Made by a program: the position numbers and the translations under genes. From contig CAYGOT010000009.1 of assembly GCA_964351595.1 (NCBI GenBank), positions 1 through 64,000 of the forward strand: a stretch of 64,000 nucleotides of DNA, written 5' to 3'. Shown piece by piece: positions 36,835 through 45,608 of the stretch (positions within the stretch are counted from its first letter, which is position 1; the number at the start of each line of letters is the position of its first letter). Under the pieces are notes generated by a model. That model was not told the DNA's origin, ran no database searches, and worked only from the letters and a program-made list of their open reading frames with translations. This DNA comes from UBA6059 sp964351595 (GTDB lineage: Bacteria > Bacteroidota > Bacteroidia > Cytophagales > Cyclobacteriaceae).

Positions 36835-37445
36835 ACCTCAAGGGTAGTATCAAGGGCACGATCATAGACCATTCTGATTTGTTCAGCATTATTTCTAGGC
36901 AGAGATAGTTCCGGTAGGTCACCTATCGGAAAAAAGTTAATGTCTGTTGTTTCATGATGGCTGTCGACCCGATCACCTGCTACTTCACAGAGAATAAAAA
37001 GTTTGTATACGTAGTAGACATCCGCTGGGTGCTCGTGACATTTTTTATCCATCACCGCCAATAGCCTGGTGGCGCTGACTGAATATCCGGCTTCCTCGCG
37101 CACTTCCTTCACCGCCACTTCTTTGGGGGTGTATCCAATATCTGCCCAACCGCCCGGAAGGGACCATTTGCCATCGACTGCTTCCTTGACCATTAGCAGC
37201 TCTGACCGTTCATTGAGCACGACAGCTCTCACATCTACATTGGGGGTGATATATCCTGTGGTTTCAGGAAAGGCATTTTTTAGTGGCTCTAAAGGTTGAT
37301 CCATGACCAGACTAAGCATACGCAGGCCGATATCTCGAAGTTCCTTGTAGCGCTCCTGGTCATAAGGATCTTTTTGGTAATGCAGACCGGTCTCAGCTAA
37401 TGATTTGACTTGCTTGATGTGGTCGAGAAGGCTATTTTGAATCAT
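36822..37445 (-). CDS. NUDIX hydrolase (ADP-ribose pyrophosphatase-like)
   Basis: 207 residues. A helical N-terminal part (about 1-65: DHIKQVKSLAETGLHYQKDP) precedes a NUDIX domain with a complete box (GWADIGYTPKEVAVKEVREE followed by AGY). The N-terminal extension is typical of a subgroup acting on ADP-ribose or other nucleoside diphosphates. It contains two facing copies of the dispersed 10-mer (36909-36918 and 36922-36931). Confidence 0.88.
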   Translation of the reverse strand: MIQNSLLDHIKQVKSLAETGLHYQKDPYDQERYKELRDIGLRMLSLVMDQPLEPLKNAFPETTGYITPNVDVRAVVLNERSELLMVKEAVDGKWSLPGGWADIGYTPKEVAVKEVREEAGYSVSATRLLAVMDKKCHEHPADVYYVYKLFILCEVAGDRVDSHHETTDINFFPIGDLPELSLPRNNAEQIRMVYDRALDTTLEVYID

Positions 37446-37540
37446 AATTGACGAAGATCAATTCTTTTTAGGCGAATGCTCATAAAAAGGGGCGAGAACT
37501 TGAGCCATCTTCGTTGAAATCATTCCTAACTACAAGAGCC

Positions 37541-37948
37541 ATGAGTGAAGTATCCCTTGTATCCCACCTGATGACCTCCAACATCGAGACTATCTCTCCT
37601 GACCTTACCTTGAAGGAACTGGGACAGCTACTGAGTACGCGCCATTTTAGACATCTTCCCGTGGTACAAGACGGCAAGCTTGTGGGCATCATCAGCCGCA
37701 CTGACTATGACAAGGTACTGGTAGGACTGCAGCTGGCGCATCGATCCGACACTGAGATAGATGAGATACTAGCGACGACTCCTGTGTCGAGGTTGATGAC
37801 AAGGGATGTAAAGACCGTTACGCCGAGCACCACTGCCCAGCAGGTAATGAAGATTTTCCGAGAGGTGAGTTTTCACGCTCTACCGGTAATGGAAGACGAC
37901 AAACTGATCGGTATTATCTCACACCATGATGTTTTCTATTACGTGTAG
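37541..37948 (+). CDS. CBS-domain pair protein
   Basis: About 135 residues from ATG 37541; a TTG at 37514 could add nine. Two CBS motifs: VSHLMTSNIETISPDLTLKE with FRHLPVVQDGKLVGIISRTD, and VSRLMTRDVKTVTPSTTAQQ with FHALPVMEDDKLIGIISHHD. Paralogue in layout of the CBS gene at 13453. Nucleotide-sensing regulatory module, partner unknown. Confidence 0.88.
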   Translation: MSEVSLVSHLMTSNIETISPDLTLKELGQLLSTRHFRHLPVVQDGKLVGIISRTDYDKVLVGLQLAHRSDTEIDEILATTPVSRLMTRDVKTVTPSTTAQQVMKIFREVSFHALPVMEDDKLIGIISHHDVFYYV

Positions 37949-37980
37949 CAGTTGTTATGCTTCAATGCATATAACCTCGC

Positions 37981-38015
37981 AAGTTGTCTTATCGGACAAC
38001 TTTCATTATCTTTGA
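37981..38015 (+). promoter_or_regulatory. Promoter and operator of the HigBA-type locus
   Basis: AAGTTGTC (37981-37988) and GACAACTT (37995-38002) form an 8-bp inverted repeat, followed by an exact -7 box TATCTTTG (38008-38015). A TTG inside the left arm (37983-37985) is 22 nt from the -7 box. The repeat therefore covers the promoter and is the expected binding site of the Xre-type antitoxin. The implied transcript start falls at about the toxin's TTG codon. Confidence 0.65.
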
Positions 38016-38021
38016 CTAGGT

Positions 38022-38360
38022 TTGAAAAAGAGAGAATTATTCTTCTTCAGAGATTATTTTAAGAAGTTCTATCAAAAGCAGACGAAGAAGGTTCAAAACA
38101 AAATAATTTGGACGCTAAGGATACTAGAGGAACTTGAAAGAATACCCGACACGTACTTTAAGCATTTGGTAGGTACGGATGGGTTTTATGAAATCAGGAT
38201 TCAGTCTGGCCGTGACATTTTTAGGATCATCTGCTTTTTTGATGATGACAACCTTGTCATAATAGGGCATGGGTTTCAGAAGAAAACACAGAAGACACCT
38301 GCGCAGGAATTGGAGCGAGCCAAGAGAATTAGAAAAGACTATTATGCAAGCAGAAAGTAA
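38022..38360 (+). CDS. HigB/RelE-superfamily toxin
   Basis: 112 residues from a TTG codon (38022-38024); no ATG alternative exists in frame. The fold pattern is RelE/ParE-like: FFRDYFKKFYQKQTKKVQNK, FKHLVGTDGFYEIRIQSGRD, IFRIICFFDDDNLVIIGHGF and a Lys-rich end. This is the HigB-type of mRNA interferase that cleaves at the ribosome. It precedes the antitoxin, as in higBA loci. The start sits where transcription should begin, so the message may be leaderless. Confidence 0.85.
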   Translation: MKKRELFFFRDYFKKFYQKQTKKVQNKIIWTLRILEELERIPDTYFKHLVGTDGFYEIRIQSGRDIFRIICFFDDDNLVIIGHGFQKKTQKTPAQELERAKRIRKDYYASRK

Positions 38361-38649
38361 AGATTTAACCAGCCTTGATCAATTCATTGAGGAGAACATT
38401 GGAGCTAAAAATACGAATGAGCGAGAGGAATTTGAACACGGGTATGAGAAATTCAAACTTGGCATTTTGATACAACAAGCCCGTGAAGAGAAAGGACTCA
38501 CACAGCAGCAACTAGCAGAACTAGCTGGAACCAATAAGTCCTATATCTCAAGGATTGAGCGAGATTTGAAGGACATCCGTTTTTCCACTCTTCAGCGGAT
38601 CATTAACGACGGTCTGGGCGGACACCTCGAAATCTCGATTAAACTCTAG
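38344..38649 (+). CDS. HigA-type antitoxin (Xre HTH)
   Basis: 101 residues from ATG 38344, overlapping the toxin by 17 nt; the frame extends upstream inside the toxin gene. The C-terminal Xre/Cro HTH is clear (LIQQAREEKGLTQQQLAELA, then GTNKSYISRIERDLKDI). The N-terminal acidic part (LDQFIEENIGAKNTNEREEF) should wrap the toxin. It should bind the inverted repeat upstream and repress the operon. Confidence 0.88.
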   Translation: MQAESKDLTSLDQFIEENIGAKNTNEREEFEHGYEKFKLGILIQQAREEKGLTQQQLAELAGTNKSYISRIERDLKDIRFSTLQRIINDGLGGHLEISIKL

Positions 38650-38654
38650 AAATC

Positions 38655-41207
38655 CTACCTCATCGTCGCGCCACTAATAATCGGTCCAAAGAACACCGCA
38701 TTCGCCAATAGCTTATTTGTGCCATACCAGTAAGCCCGGAAGTTGGTATTGTCATTGAAGCCAATGATGCGGCCACTGCCGACGCTTTGCAGGAGTATCG
38801 CTGGAGTGCCACTCAAAGCAGCCAGATCTTCAGGATGCGCATAACCGGAAATCATAGGGTTGCTGCCGTACCTGATCGGATGTGCCATGGTACTCTTATC
38901 AGTGGAGTAAATCACCTTATTAGCCTTGAAGATCGCCATCTTAGCTTGCCCATAACCAAACAGCAAGGGATGGGTAGTATCTACATCTGCTTCCAATATC
39001 GAACCAGCCAACACTCGAGCACCCGTTTTTCTACGGAAGAGTTCATAAGGCACATTGTTGACATCTGCTGATAGATTGGGCTGGTCAAAATCTATCCAGC
39101 CTTTAGCCTTTAGCCAATACAGCGCTCGCTCAAAGCCAATGAGGGTATTTCCTCGCTTTACCCAATCGCCAATCTCTGAGGTCACTTTTTCCGATAGGGA
39201 GTTGTAGTTGCCATCGACCATGATCATCGTAGTGTAATCATTGAGATCGAGACGATCCAGTTGATCCACATCTACCAGACTGACAGGTATCTCATAGCGT
39301 GTGTCGAAGAGGTGCCATACCTCCCCGGCATCATAGCTATTGACACCACCACCGATCGGCACGATGATGCTGGGTTGATTAAGCCGCTCAAACTGGTTGC
39401 TACCGAGATTGGTGCCGGAGGTGTAGCCTGATGACAGGGAAGCGACCTCTATACCTGTGGCATCAGCTACCTGCTGCATAAGGTCTCTGAGTTCTGTGGA
39501 GGTCTGTGTCTGTGATTTAACAGCTACCGTGATAGTCCCCCGGTCAAACTGTCGTCCACCCTTCTCACCAAAGGGCACCATGGCCACCTTCGCAATGACT
39601 CCTTTTCTCAGCAGCATATGTAGGGCCTTTGGAGCGAGGTATTCGCTCCATTCGAAAGCATAGGCATACTCACTTTGCGTCACTTTCGATGATGTTATTT
39701 CGGCTCGACCATAGGCTGATCCTTTGAGATCGGCGGTATACTGTCTTGAGGATAAGCTTGCATTGGGTAGCCCAAATGCCAATGGGAATGTCCAGCCTGA
39801 GATATCGTAGAACAGACTGTCCTTGAATGTACTGCGCTTCTCAAATATGCCGTGTATGAGACGATACTGCGCTTGATTCATCGGTACAACAAAGGCTTTG
39901 TCTTTTTCAAAGCGGGCGCCACCTGCTGATAAGTCCTTCGCAAGAGAGAATAGCTCAATGCCATGACGATCAACTATTTCAGCAAGTTTCTGAGTAGCAT
40001 ATTGGTCGTCACTTGCTCCAAAGACATAGGCTTTCACTGCATCGTTATTGGCCGCTTCCAGCGCGGACTTGTAGTATTCGTTTTGATAGTCGAGCAGTTC
40101 CTTGCGCATCTCATACCCTGCCTGTACAGTGGACTGACCTGCCGTGAAGTGGTTGAGGATACTGAACTGAAACTGAAGGATACCATTATCACTGTTTTGC
40201 TCAAATCCTCGGCTACTAGCCTGCTCGAATAGTATAGCCACGCCTCCATTGAAGTCAAGGTACGTCGGCCCACGACCGATGTAATAGTCGTCAAAGTTCT
40301 CCGCTGAGTAGTAGAGCGCTCCTCTGTCATCGAAGAATTTCGCATGATAGTCTGCGACCTTGTAAGTAAGGTCTTGGTTCTTTTGCGGGATCATCGGGTG
40401 CACCCTCGTCGGCTCTCCCGGGGAGAAGTGGAACGTAGAGTTGGTGCCCATCTCATGATGATCTGTCAGGATGTTGGGCTTCCACTCCTGGATTTTGGCA
40501 ATACGACCTTGAGACTCAGGTTGAGTAAGGGGTAGCCAGTCGCGATTCAGGTCAAACCAATAATGGTTAGTCCTGCCCCTGGGGAAGGTCTCATTGTGCT
40601 CCCGGGTATTGTTGTCCGGTACCTCTTGCTTGGACTTATGACTGTTAACCCAGCTGGCGAATCGGTTAAGGCCATCAGGGTTGATCGATGGGTCGATCAT
40701 GATGATCGTGTTGTCCAGCAGCTCTTTGGTAGGCTCGTCAATAGCAGCTGCAAAATGGTAAGCGGTGAGCATCGAAGCATTAGATCCACTGGCTTCATTA
40801 CCATGAATACTGTGACCCAACCATACAATGGCAGGATCATCTTCACCTAGCGTAATGCTTTGGTTAGGGTCGGTATTTTGCAAATGTCTTGATTTAATCT
40901 CATCTAGCCGAGCATGATTTCTCTCGGATGTGATGATAGCGACCATCAGTGGACGGTTTTCATGAGTACGTCCGTAGGGTTGGATTATCACTCTTGGGGT
41001 GGCTTCACCTAATGCACGGAAGTAGTAGGCCAACTGATCATGGCCAACATGCCATTCGCCTGGTACATAGCCAATGATTTCTTCAGGAGTAGGTACATTT
41101 TCATCGTACTGATGCTTGTCAAGATCAAGATAGTAGTCCATGGTCAACTCCTGTGCGAGGAGCATTCCTGATAAGAAGATAAGGGAGAGCGTAAGTAGCT
41201 GTTTCAT
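38655..41207 (-). CDS. Secreted M14-family zinc carboxypeptidase
   Basis: About 850 residues from ATG 41207; the frame is open upstream to 41372 without coding character. Signal peptide about 1-18 (SGMLLAQ). The M14 domain (about 50-400) has HSIHGNEASG (His and Glu zinc ligands), DPSINPDGLNRFA, NRDWLPLTQPE and DHHEMGTN. A long C-terminal part (about 500-850) resembles a GATase-like fold (IIVPIGGGVNSYD). Likely removes C-terminal residues from environmental peptides. Confidence 0.88.
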   Translation of the reverse strand: MKQLLTLSLIFLSGMLLAQELTMDYYLDLDKHQYDENVPTPEEIIGYVPGEWHVGHDQLAYYFRALGEATPRVIIQPYGRTHENRPLMVAIITSERNHARLDEIKSRHLQNTDPNQSITLGEDDPAIVWLGHSIHGNEASGSNASMLTAYHFAAAIDEPTKELLDNTIIMIDPSINPDGLNRFASWVNSHKSKQEVPDNNTREHNETFPRGRTNHYWFDLNRDWLPLTQPESQGRIAKIQEWKPNILTDHHEMGTNSTFHFSPGEPTRVHPMIPQKNQDLTYKVADYHAKFFDDRGALYYSAENFDDYYIGRGPTYLDFNGGVAILFEQASSRGFEQNSDNGILQFQFSILNHFTAGQSTVQAGYEMRKELLDYQNEYYKSALEAANNDAVKAYVFGASDDQYATQKLAEIVDRHGIELFSLAKDLSAGGARFEKDKAFVVPMNQAQYRLIHGIFEKRSTFKDSLFYDISGWTFPLAFGLPNASLSSRQYTADLKGSAYGRAEITSSKVTQSEYAYAFEWSEYLAPKALHMLLRKGVIAKVAMVPFGEKGGRQFDRGTITVAVKSQTQTSTELRDLMQQVADATGIEVASLSSGYTSGTNLGSNQFERLNQPSIIVPIGGGVNSYDAGEVWHLFDTRYEIPVSLVDVDQLDRLDLNDYTTMIMVDGNYNSLSEKVTSEIGDWVKRGNTLIGFERALYWLKAKGWIDFDQPNLSADVNNVPYELFRRKTGARVLAGSILEADVDTTHPLLFGYGQAKMAIFKANKVIYSTDKSTMAHPIRYGSNPMISGYAHPEDLAALSGTPAILLQSVGSGRIIGFNDNTNFRAYWYGTNKLLANAVFFGPIISGATMR

Positions 41208-41502
41208 AGGTCGAGTGATTAGGAAATGAAGATAGAAAATTATTATTTGGGCTATAGCCCATAAATAGTGATTGGCTGCCGACAGTGTAATTCTGCTACT
41301 GATGAGACTAAAAATTCTTCTGTACCGGATCATAATGATTGCGGTAGCGTCCTGCCAGAAGCGCCACCCCAATGGGGTGAGAATGCTGATAAGTAATTTT
41401 GGTTGATCTGGTGATGGATGTAGACTTACGAAGTTTTCAAAACTTCGTAAGTCTTAGTCTAGGTAAATCCTTGGGAACGAACTGAAAGGGATGAAAAGGA
41501 AC
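41208..41502. other. Intergenic region with palindromes
   Basis: Nearly 300 nt with no gene. It holds GGGCTATAGCCC (41249-41260) ahead of the M14 gene, a CTACCGCAAT-family site (41338-41348, minus), a CACCCC/GGGGTG hairpin (41365-41379) and a 33-nt palindrome listed separately. Confidence 0.6.
41422..41454. repeat. 33-nt near-perfect palindrome
   Basis: AGACTTACGAAGTTTT (41422-41437) and AAAACTTCGTAAGTCT (41439-41454) are exact reverse complements around a single base. No T run follows on either strand, so a simple terminator is less likely than a repeat or a protein-binding site. Confidence 0.8.
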
Positions 41503-43350
41503 TCACTCACGTCCCAGCCATTTATTTCTGAGGTTCAATTGCTTCGGACTTGGATTGTCCATCAAGGTGAGCTCAAACTCAGTCTTGGTTTCCACCTCCA
41601 TGGCCTTAGCTTTCAATTTTACTTTTTTCATCTTGCCTTTGACCTCACGCAGTACCACTACCTGCACCTTGTCTCCAGGCTCAGCGGTCGCCTTGAATTC
41701 CTCAAAGATGGTTAGGTAGTTGTCAAAGTTGACGTCTTGCTTGTTAAGCGAGAGTAGTTGATCGTTAGCCTGGTAACCCAATTCATGCCCGAAAGGATTC
41801 ATACCCACCAGGTTGCTGACGACAAACCGCTGAGTCTCGTTATCTACCGTGAAGTTGACATTTCCCAGCGTGATCGCTTTTACTGTTTCCGGTAGGCGAT
41901 AATCGATCCCTACGATCTCAAATAACTCTTCGTAAGGCAAAGGGTTAGGCTCCTGGACATACTTGATCAAGAAGGCCTCAATACCTGGATGGGTCAAATC
42001 TCCGATCTCGCCAAATAGTTCTTCATCTTTGAAAGAGACGTCCTTCCCATATTTCTTAGAGAGATCGGCCATGAGCTGCCTGAGCGAGTATTGGCCATTG
42101 GACCATTCGTTTAGCTTGATGTCAAGCGCCATGCCGATCAACGCACCTTTCTGATAGACATTGGGGTATTGATCTTTGTGCTTGTCAAGTGCACCAAGGC
42201 TCAGCTCAGTGAAGGGAAGTTCGTCCTTGTAGGCTTTGGCTGCCTCGATCTTGGTCTTCAGCACATTCACATATTGCGGTAGCGGCATGATCCCCTCATG
42301 CACCTGGATATGTCCGGCAAAGTACTCGGTCACACCTTCGTAAAGCCAAAGGTGCTTTGACATCTTGGGATTGATAAAATCGAAGTTGCCAATCTCCTCT
42401 GCGTGAATATTGAGTGGCGTGATAATATGCAAAAACTCGTGTGCGGCCACATCGCGGATGCTCTGTGCGAGCATGGCGGGGTTAAATTCCGGTAGGCTGT
42501 ACATCGAAGAATAAGAATGCTCGAGTGCCCCAAAACCGCCCGAGCCACTCATACGATCCAGCAGATGGATGAGGAATGCATAGCGATCGACGGGTAGCGA
42601 GCCGCCTAGGTAAGACTGGGTCGCCTCGAGTATTTCACTCACATTTTCGGTCACAAAATCGGCAGTCAATACACCGTTGGGAGAGTACACCGAGACCAGG
42701 ATATCCGCTCCACCCACTTCTACATTGACCGTATCCGGAATGCTGTACATGATTGGGCTGTCGGCCAGATTGAAGTAGTTACTTGCCGTAAACACATCTT
42801 TGATACTGTCTGATGCCGTTTTGATCAGCGCAGAAGCACCGTAGAAGCCGGATGGTTTCTTGAAGACCACCTCGTACGGAGTATCCTTCATACCCTCGAG
42901 ATACCCAACAAAGCCATAGGTGTTCAGCACAAAATTGTCACCCTCCTCTATGTTGGTACCTGCCGGTTCGAAAATGAAATTGTTCTTATCAGTATCATAG
43001 CTGTCCTCAATCCAGTAAGTGATTTGAGCCAGCGATTGTGCATCATTGATTTTGCGGCGATTAGGGGAGATGCTGTCTACGACCATCAGCTCACCATCGA
43101 AATTGAAGGCTTCAAAGCGACTCATGAACCTGCCGAAATCATAAACGGCGTAGGTGCCCGGCACCATTTTGGGCATTTGAAACTCGATGTAGTCACTGTC
43201 GACAGGTGGCGTCTGGATGGTTACTTTGAGTTCGTCCTTCTGTACATCTGTGAGGTCGATGTACACGGCGTATTTATTAGAAGGATTGGATTGAGCGGTG
43301 ACAGAGCCAACGGTAAAAACCAGTGCTATGCCTAACAGTGATCGAAGCAT
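41503..43350 (-). CDS. Secreted M61 glycyl aminopeptidase-like protein with PDZ domain
   Basis: About 615 residues from ATG 43350; upstream frame to 43419 is non-coding. Signal peptide about 1-20. The gluzincin motif HEFLH (AAHEFLHIITPLN, about 285) is followed by the Glu ligand in LYEGVTEYFAGH. A C-terminal PDZ domain (about 505-590: VSNLVGMNPFGHELGYQAND) completes the M61 architecture. Exported peptidase, possibly acting on small peptides with N-terminal Gly or Ala. Confidence 0.9.
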   Translation of the reverse strand: MLRSLLGIALVFTVGSVTAQSNPSNKYAVYIDLTDVQKDELKVTIQTPPVDSDYIEFQMPKMVPGTYAVYDFGRFMSRFEAFNFDGELMVVDSISPNRRKINDAQSLAQITYWIEDSYDTDKNNFIFEPAGTNIEEGDNFVLNTYGFVGYLEGMKDTPYEVVFKKPSGFYGASALIKTASDSIKDVFTASNYFNLADSPIMYSIPDTVNVEVGGADILVSVYSPNGVLTADFVTENVSEILEATQSYLGGSLPVDRYAFLIHLLDRMSGSGGFGALEHSYSSMYSLPEFNPAMLAQSIRDVAAHEFLHIITPLNIHAEEIGNFDFINPKMSKHLWLYEGVTEYFAGHIQVHEGIMPLPQYVNVLKTKIEAAKAYKDELPFTELSLGALDKHKDQYPNVYQKGALIGMALDIKLNEWSNGQYSLRQLMADLSKKYGKDVSFKDEELFGEIGDLTHPGIEAFLIKYVQEPNPLPYEELFEIVGIDYRLPETVKAITLGNVNFTVDNETQRFVVSNLVGMNPFGHELGYQANDQLLSLNKQDVNFDNYLTIFEEFKATAEPGDKVQVVVLREVKGKMKKVKLKAKAMEVETKTEFELTLMDNPSPKQLNLRNKWLGRE

Positions 43351-43472
43351 GTAAATAGATGAAATTATGAGAAAATCTAATTTTGCGCTGAGCTGGCTTG
43401 ATTGTAAATTGAGCTGCAAGGTAATCCAAGTCGCTCATCAATATCAATTCAAACGAAAAAACCACTAGTTGG

Positions 43473-44699
43473 ATGAATAAGTACGTGAAAATTTTCCTGA
43501 AAATACTGGGTGTGTTGTTGCTAGGGCTGGTGTTTGGTTTACTCTTCGTTTATCTACTTCTTGAAATACAAGGGTTTGGACTTGTCAAAGAAAAATATGG
43601 TGCCAAGCTCATGCCTGAAGAGCAGTTTGAAGCCAGTGGAGCTGACTTGCCTCTGGTTGCAGACACTACCGTGAAAAACGTGATCCTCTTCATCGGTGAT
43701 GGTATGGGCATCAACCAGGTAGAGCTGACCCGATATCGCTATTACGGCCCTACCGGAAAACTCAACATGGAGCGGGTGCCCGTAGCTGGTCTTGTGCAAA
43801 CCAAGCCTGCAGGAGACAGCTTGATTACTGACTCAGCCGCTGGAGCTACCGCAATCGCTACGGGCTACAAGACGGACAACAGGATGATTGCCATGACACC
43901 TGACAGTGTGGTCAGGTTGACGGTATTGGAAGCGCTGCAGAAGAGAGGATGGATGACAGGTCTGGTAACGACAAGTAGCATCACAGACGCCTCTCCAGCG
44001 TCATTTGCGTCCCACGTACCTGCCAGGGATATGATGATTGAGATCGCCGTGCAGATGCTTGACCATCGTGTCAACTTCATGGCAGGTGCTACCGGGGGAT
44101 TTGAAGGCATTTACCCCCTTCAGAAGAAGTCGGTAGAAAAAATGGCAACTCAGGTGGGCTATGATGTAGTGCGCAAAAAGGAGCAACTCGCTACCGCAAA
44201 TGACACCTTAGTGCTGGCACTTTTTGAAAACCTGGCCGCAGATGTCAGGGAAGAAGAAGTGAACTTCCTAACTACTGAACCGACGCTGAAAGAATTGACA
44301 GAGGCAGCCATTACAAGGCTGGACAAAAAAGAGGGCTTCTTCCTTATGGTCGAGCAGGAAGGCACAGATAATGGTGGTCATGTCAATGATGCGGACTATT
44401 TGACCGCTCATCTGAAACATATGGATGACGCGATCGCAGCGGCTTTGGCATTTGCTGAACAGGATGGCCAGACATTAGTGATCATTACTGCTGATCATGA
44501 AACAGGAGGACTGACCTTCGCACAGGGTAACATGCTGGATGGAGTCAGCGTCAATTGGTCAACTACCGGGCATACCGGACAGCCTGTCCCGTTGTTTGCC
44601 TATGGTCCACACGCCGCGAAATTTGGTGGCAAGATTGACAATACGGAGATACCTAAAATATTGGGTGAGATACTTGAGTTGGTAGAATTTAGTAGATGA
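43473..44699 (+). CDS. Membrane-anchored alkaline phosphatase
   Basis: 408 residues. An N-terminal membrane segment (about 7-31) anchors the enzyme outward. The alkaline phosphatase core is complete: VILFIGDGMG (metal Asp), the nucleophile in TDSAAGATAIATG, VEQEGTDNGGHVND, and ITADHETGGL. It releases phosphate from monoesters; the PhoA-type family is usually induced by phosphate limitation but no Pho box could be assigned. Confidence 0.93.
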   Translation: MNKYVKIFLKILGVLLLGLVFGLLFVYLLLEIQGFGLVKEKYGAKLMPEEQFEASGADLPLVADTTVKNVILFIGDGMGINQVELTRYRYYGPTGKLNMERVPVAGLVQTKPAGDSLITDSAAGATAIATGYKTDNRMIAMTPDSVVRLTVLEALQKRGWMTGLVTTSSITDASPASFASHVPARDMMIEIAVQMLDHRVNFMAGATGGFEGIYPLQKKSVEKMATQVGYDVVRKKEQLATANDTLVLALFENLAADVREEEVNFLTTEPTLKELTEAAITRLDKKEGFFLMVEQEGTDNGGHVNDADYLTAHLKHMDDAIAAALAFAEQDGQTLVIITADHETGGLTFAQGNMLDGVSVNWSTTGHTGQPVPLFAYGPHAAKFGGKIDNTEIPKILGEILELVEFSR

Positions 44700-44751
44700 G
44701 AGCTGACAGTTGATAGATTTTAGTTTTTATCTATAATCTATTATCTCTCAA

Positions 44752-45168
44752 CTATTTTTTTGGTCGTTTTTCCTTCCTGATCATAAACTTCAACCCTGAC
44801 CAATCATCACTCACTGCACAGACTTTGATATCCACCAAATCGGAGTTTTCAAGAATGTGAGTGCGAATCATATCCCGATTGATATTGGTGGGGATGCTGG
44901 ATGAGCCCTTTGGCCAGGATACCCAGACCATGCCGGTTGACTTCAGGAGCGGGATCAATTGACTCTGCTCATTTGACAGCTCTTCATTGGCGGTCAAAAA
45001 CCAATGAATAAAATCATAGGGCGCGGTGGCTCCTTGAAATTGAGCTCCTTCGGGGAGTTCTCCCAACCACTCCAGATATGACGTAGGTGGATTGATGGCC
45101 AGACACTGAAAGTCAGCTTTGATGCCTAGTTTCTTGAGTAGTGGAGTGCCTGAGTAGCCTTGAGTCAT
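44752..45168 (-). CDS. DUF3052 family protein
   Basis: 138 residues with the family opening GYSGTPLLKKLGIK and the WVSWPKGSS motif (about 82), matching DUF3052. No catalytic role is known. Its start overlaps the GNAT stop by 4 nt; it is the last gene of the M1-GNAT-DUF3052 unit. Confidence 0.85.
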   Translation of the reverse strand: MTQGYSGTPLLKKLGIKADFQCLAINPPTSYLEWLGELPEGAQFQGATAPYDFIHWFLTANEELSNEQSQLIPLLKSTGMVWVSWPKGSSSIPTNINRDMIRTHILENSDLVDIKVCAVSDDWSGLKFMIRKEKRPKK

Positions 45169-45608
45169 AGTCGCTTTTCTAATAGGATACGAGATTTCAT
45201 CGGATCAGGATAGGCTTTCAATCCTGTGATGTAAAAGCCATTACGTACAGCAAACTGAAGCATGGCCTTATGCTCGTTTCGGGTTTTCATTCTCAAGTGA
45301 GTGTATTGCTGTTCACGGCAATAGTGCTCCATTTCATCCGCAAGAGCTCGTGCGACACCATTTTGTCGATAGTCAGGTAGTACGCCCCCCATCCATGAGT
45401 AGAAAGTGCCGTCACCTTCTCGATCGTATCCCACCTTAAATCCACAGGGTTCATCTATTTCTGCCAGGACAATGAGATGGTCTCGGCCTTCCAACCTGTT
45501 CCGATAGGTCTCCGCGCTGGCAGGATTTTCAAATTCCGGAATTAGTTGCGATAGTGCAACCGCCTCTTCGATTGTACCTCTCCGAATTTTTATTTTATTG
45601 CCGGGCAT
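45165..45608 (-). CDS. GNAT-family N-acetyltransferase
   Basis: About 147 residues from ATG 45608, which overlaps the upstream M1 gene's end by 14 nt (a longer reading to 45677 lies wholly inside that gene). The acetyl-CoA region VLPDYRQNGVARALADEMEH and the following NGFYITGLKAY strand are standard GNAT. Substrate unknown. It contains a dispersed 10-mer (45499-45508). Confidence 0.87.
   Translation of the reverse strand: MPGNKIKIRRGTIEEAVALSQLIPEFENPASAETYRNRLEGRDHLIVLAEIDEPCGFKVGYDREGDGTFYSWMGGVLPDYRQNGVARALADEMEHYCREQQYTHLRMKTRNEHKAMLQFAVRNGFYITGLKAYPDPMKSRILLEKRL

Noticed and set aside
37981..38002. Intrinsic terminator of the CBS gene
   Set aside because: The 8-bp inverted repeat is followed by TTTCATTATC rather than a T run, and its position over a -7 box fits an operator better.
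41208..41372. Longer M14 peptidase from 41372
   Set aside because: The upstream 55 codons have no signal peptide and include repeats, while MKQLLTLSLIFLSGMLLAQ at 41207 is a standard signal.
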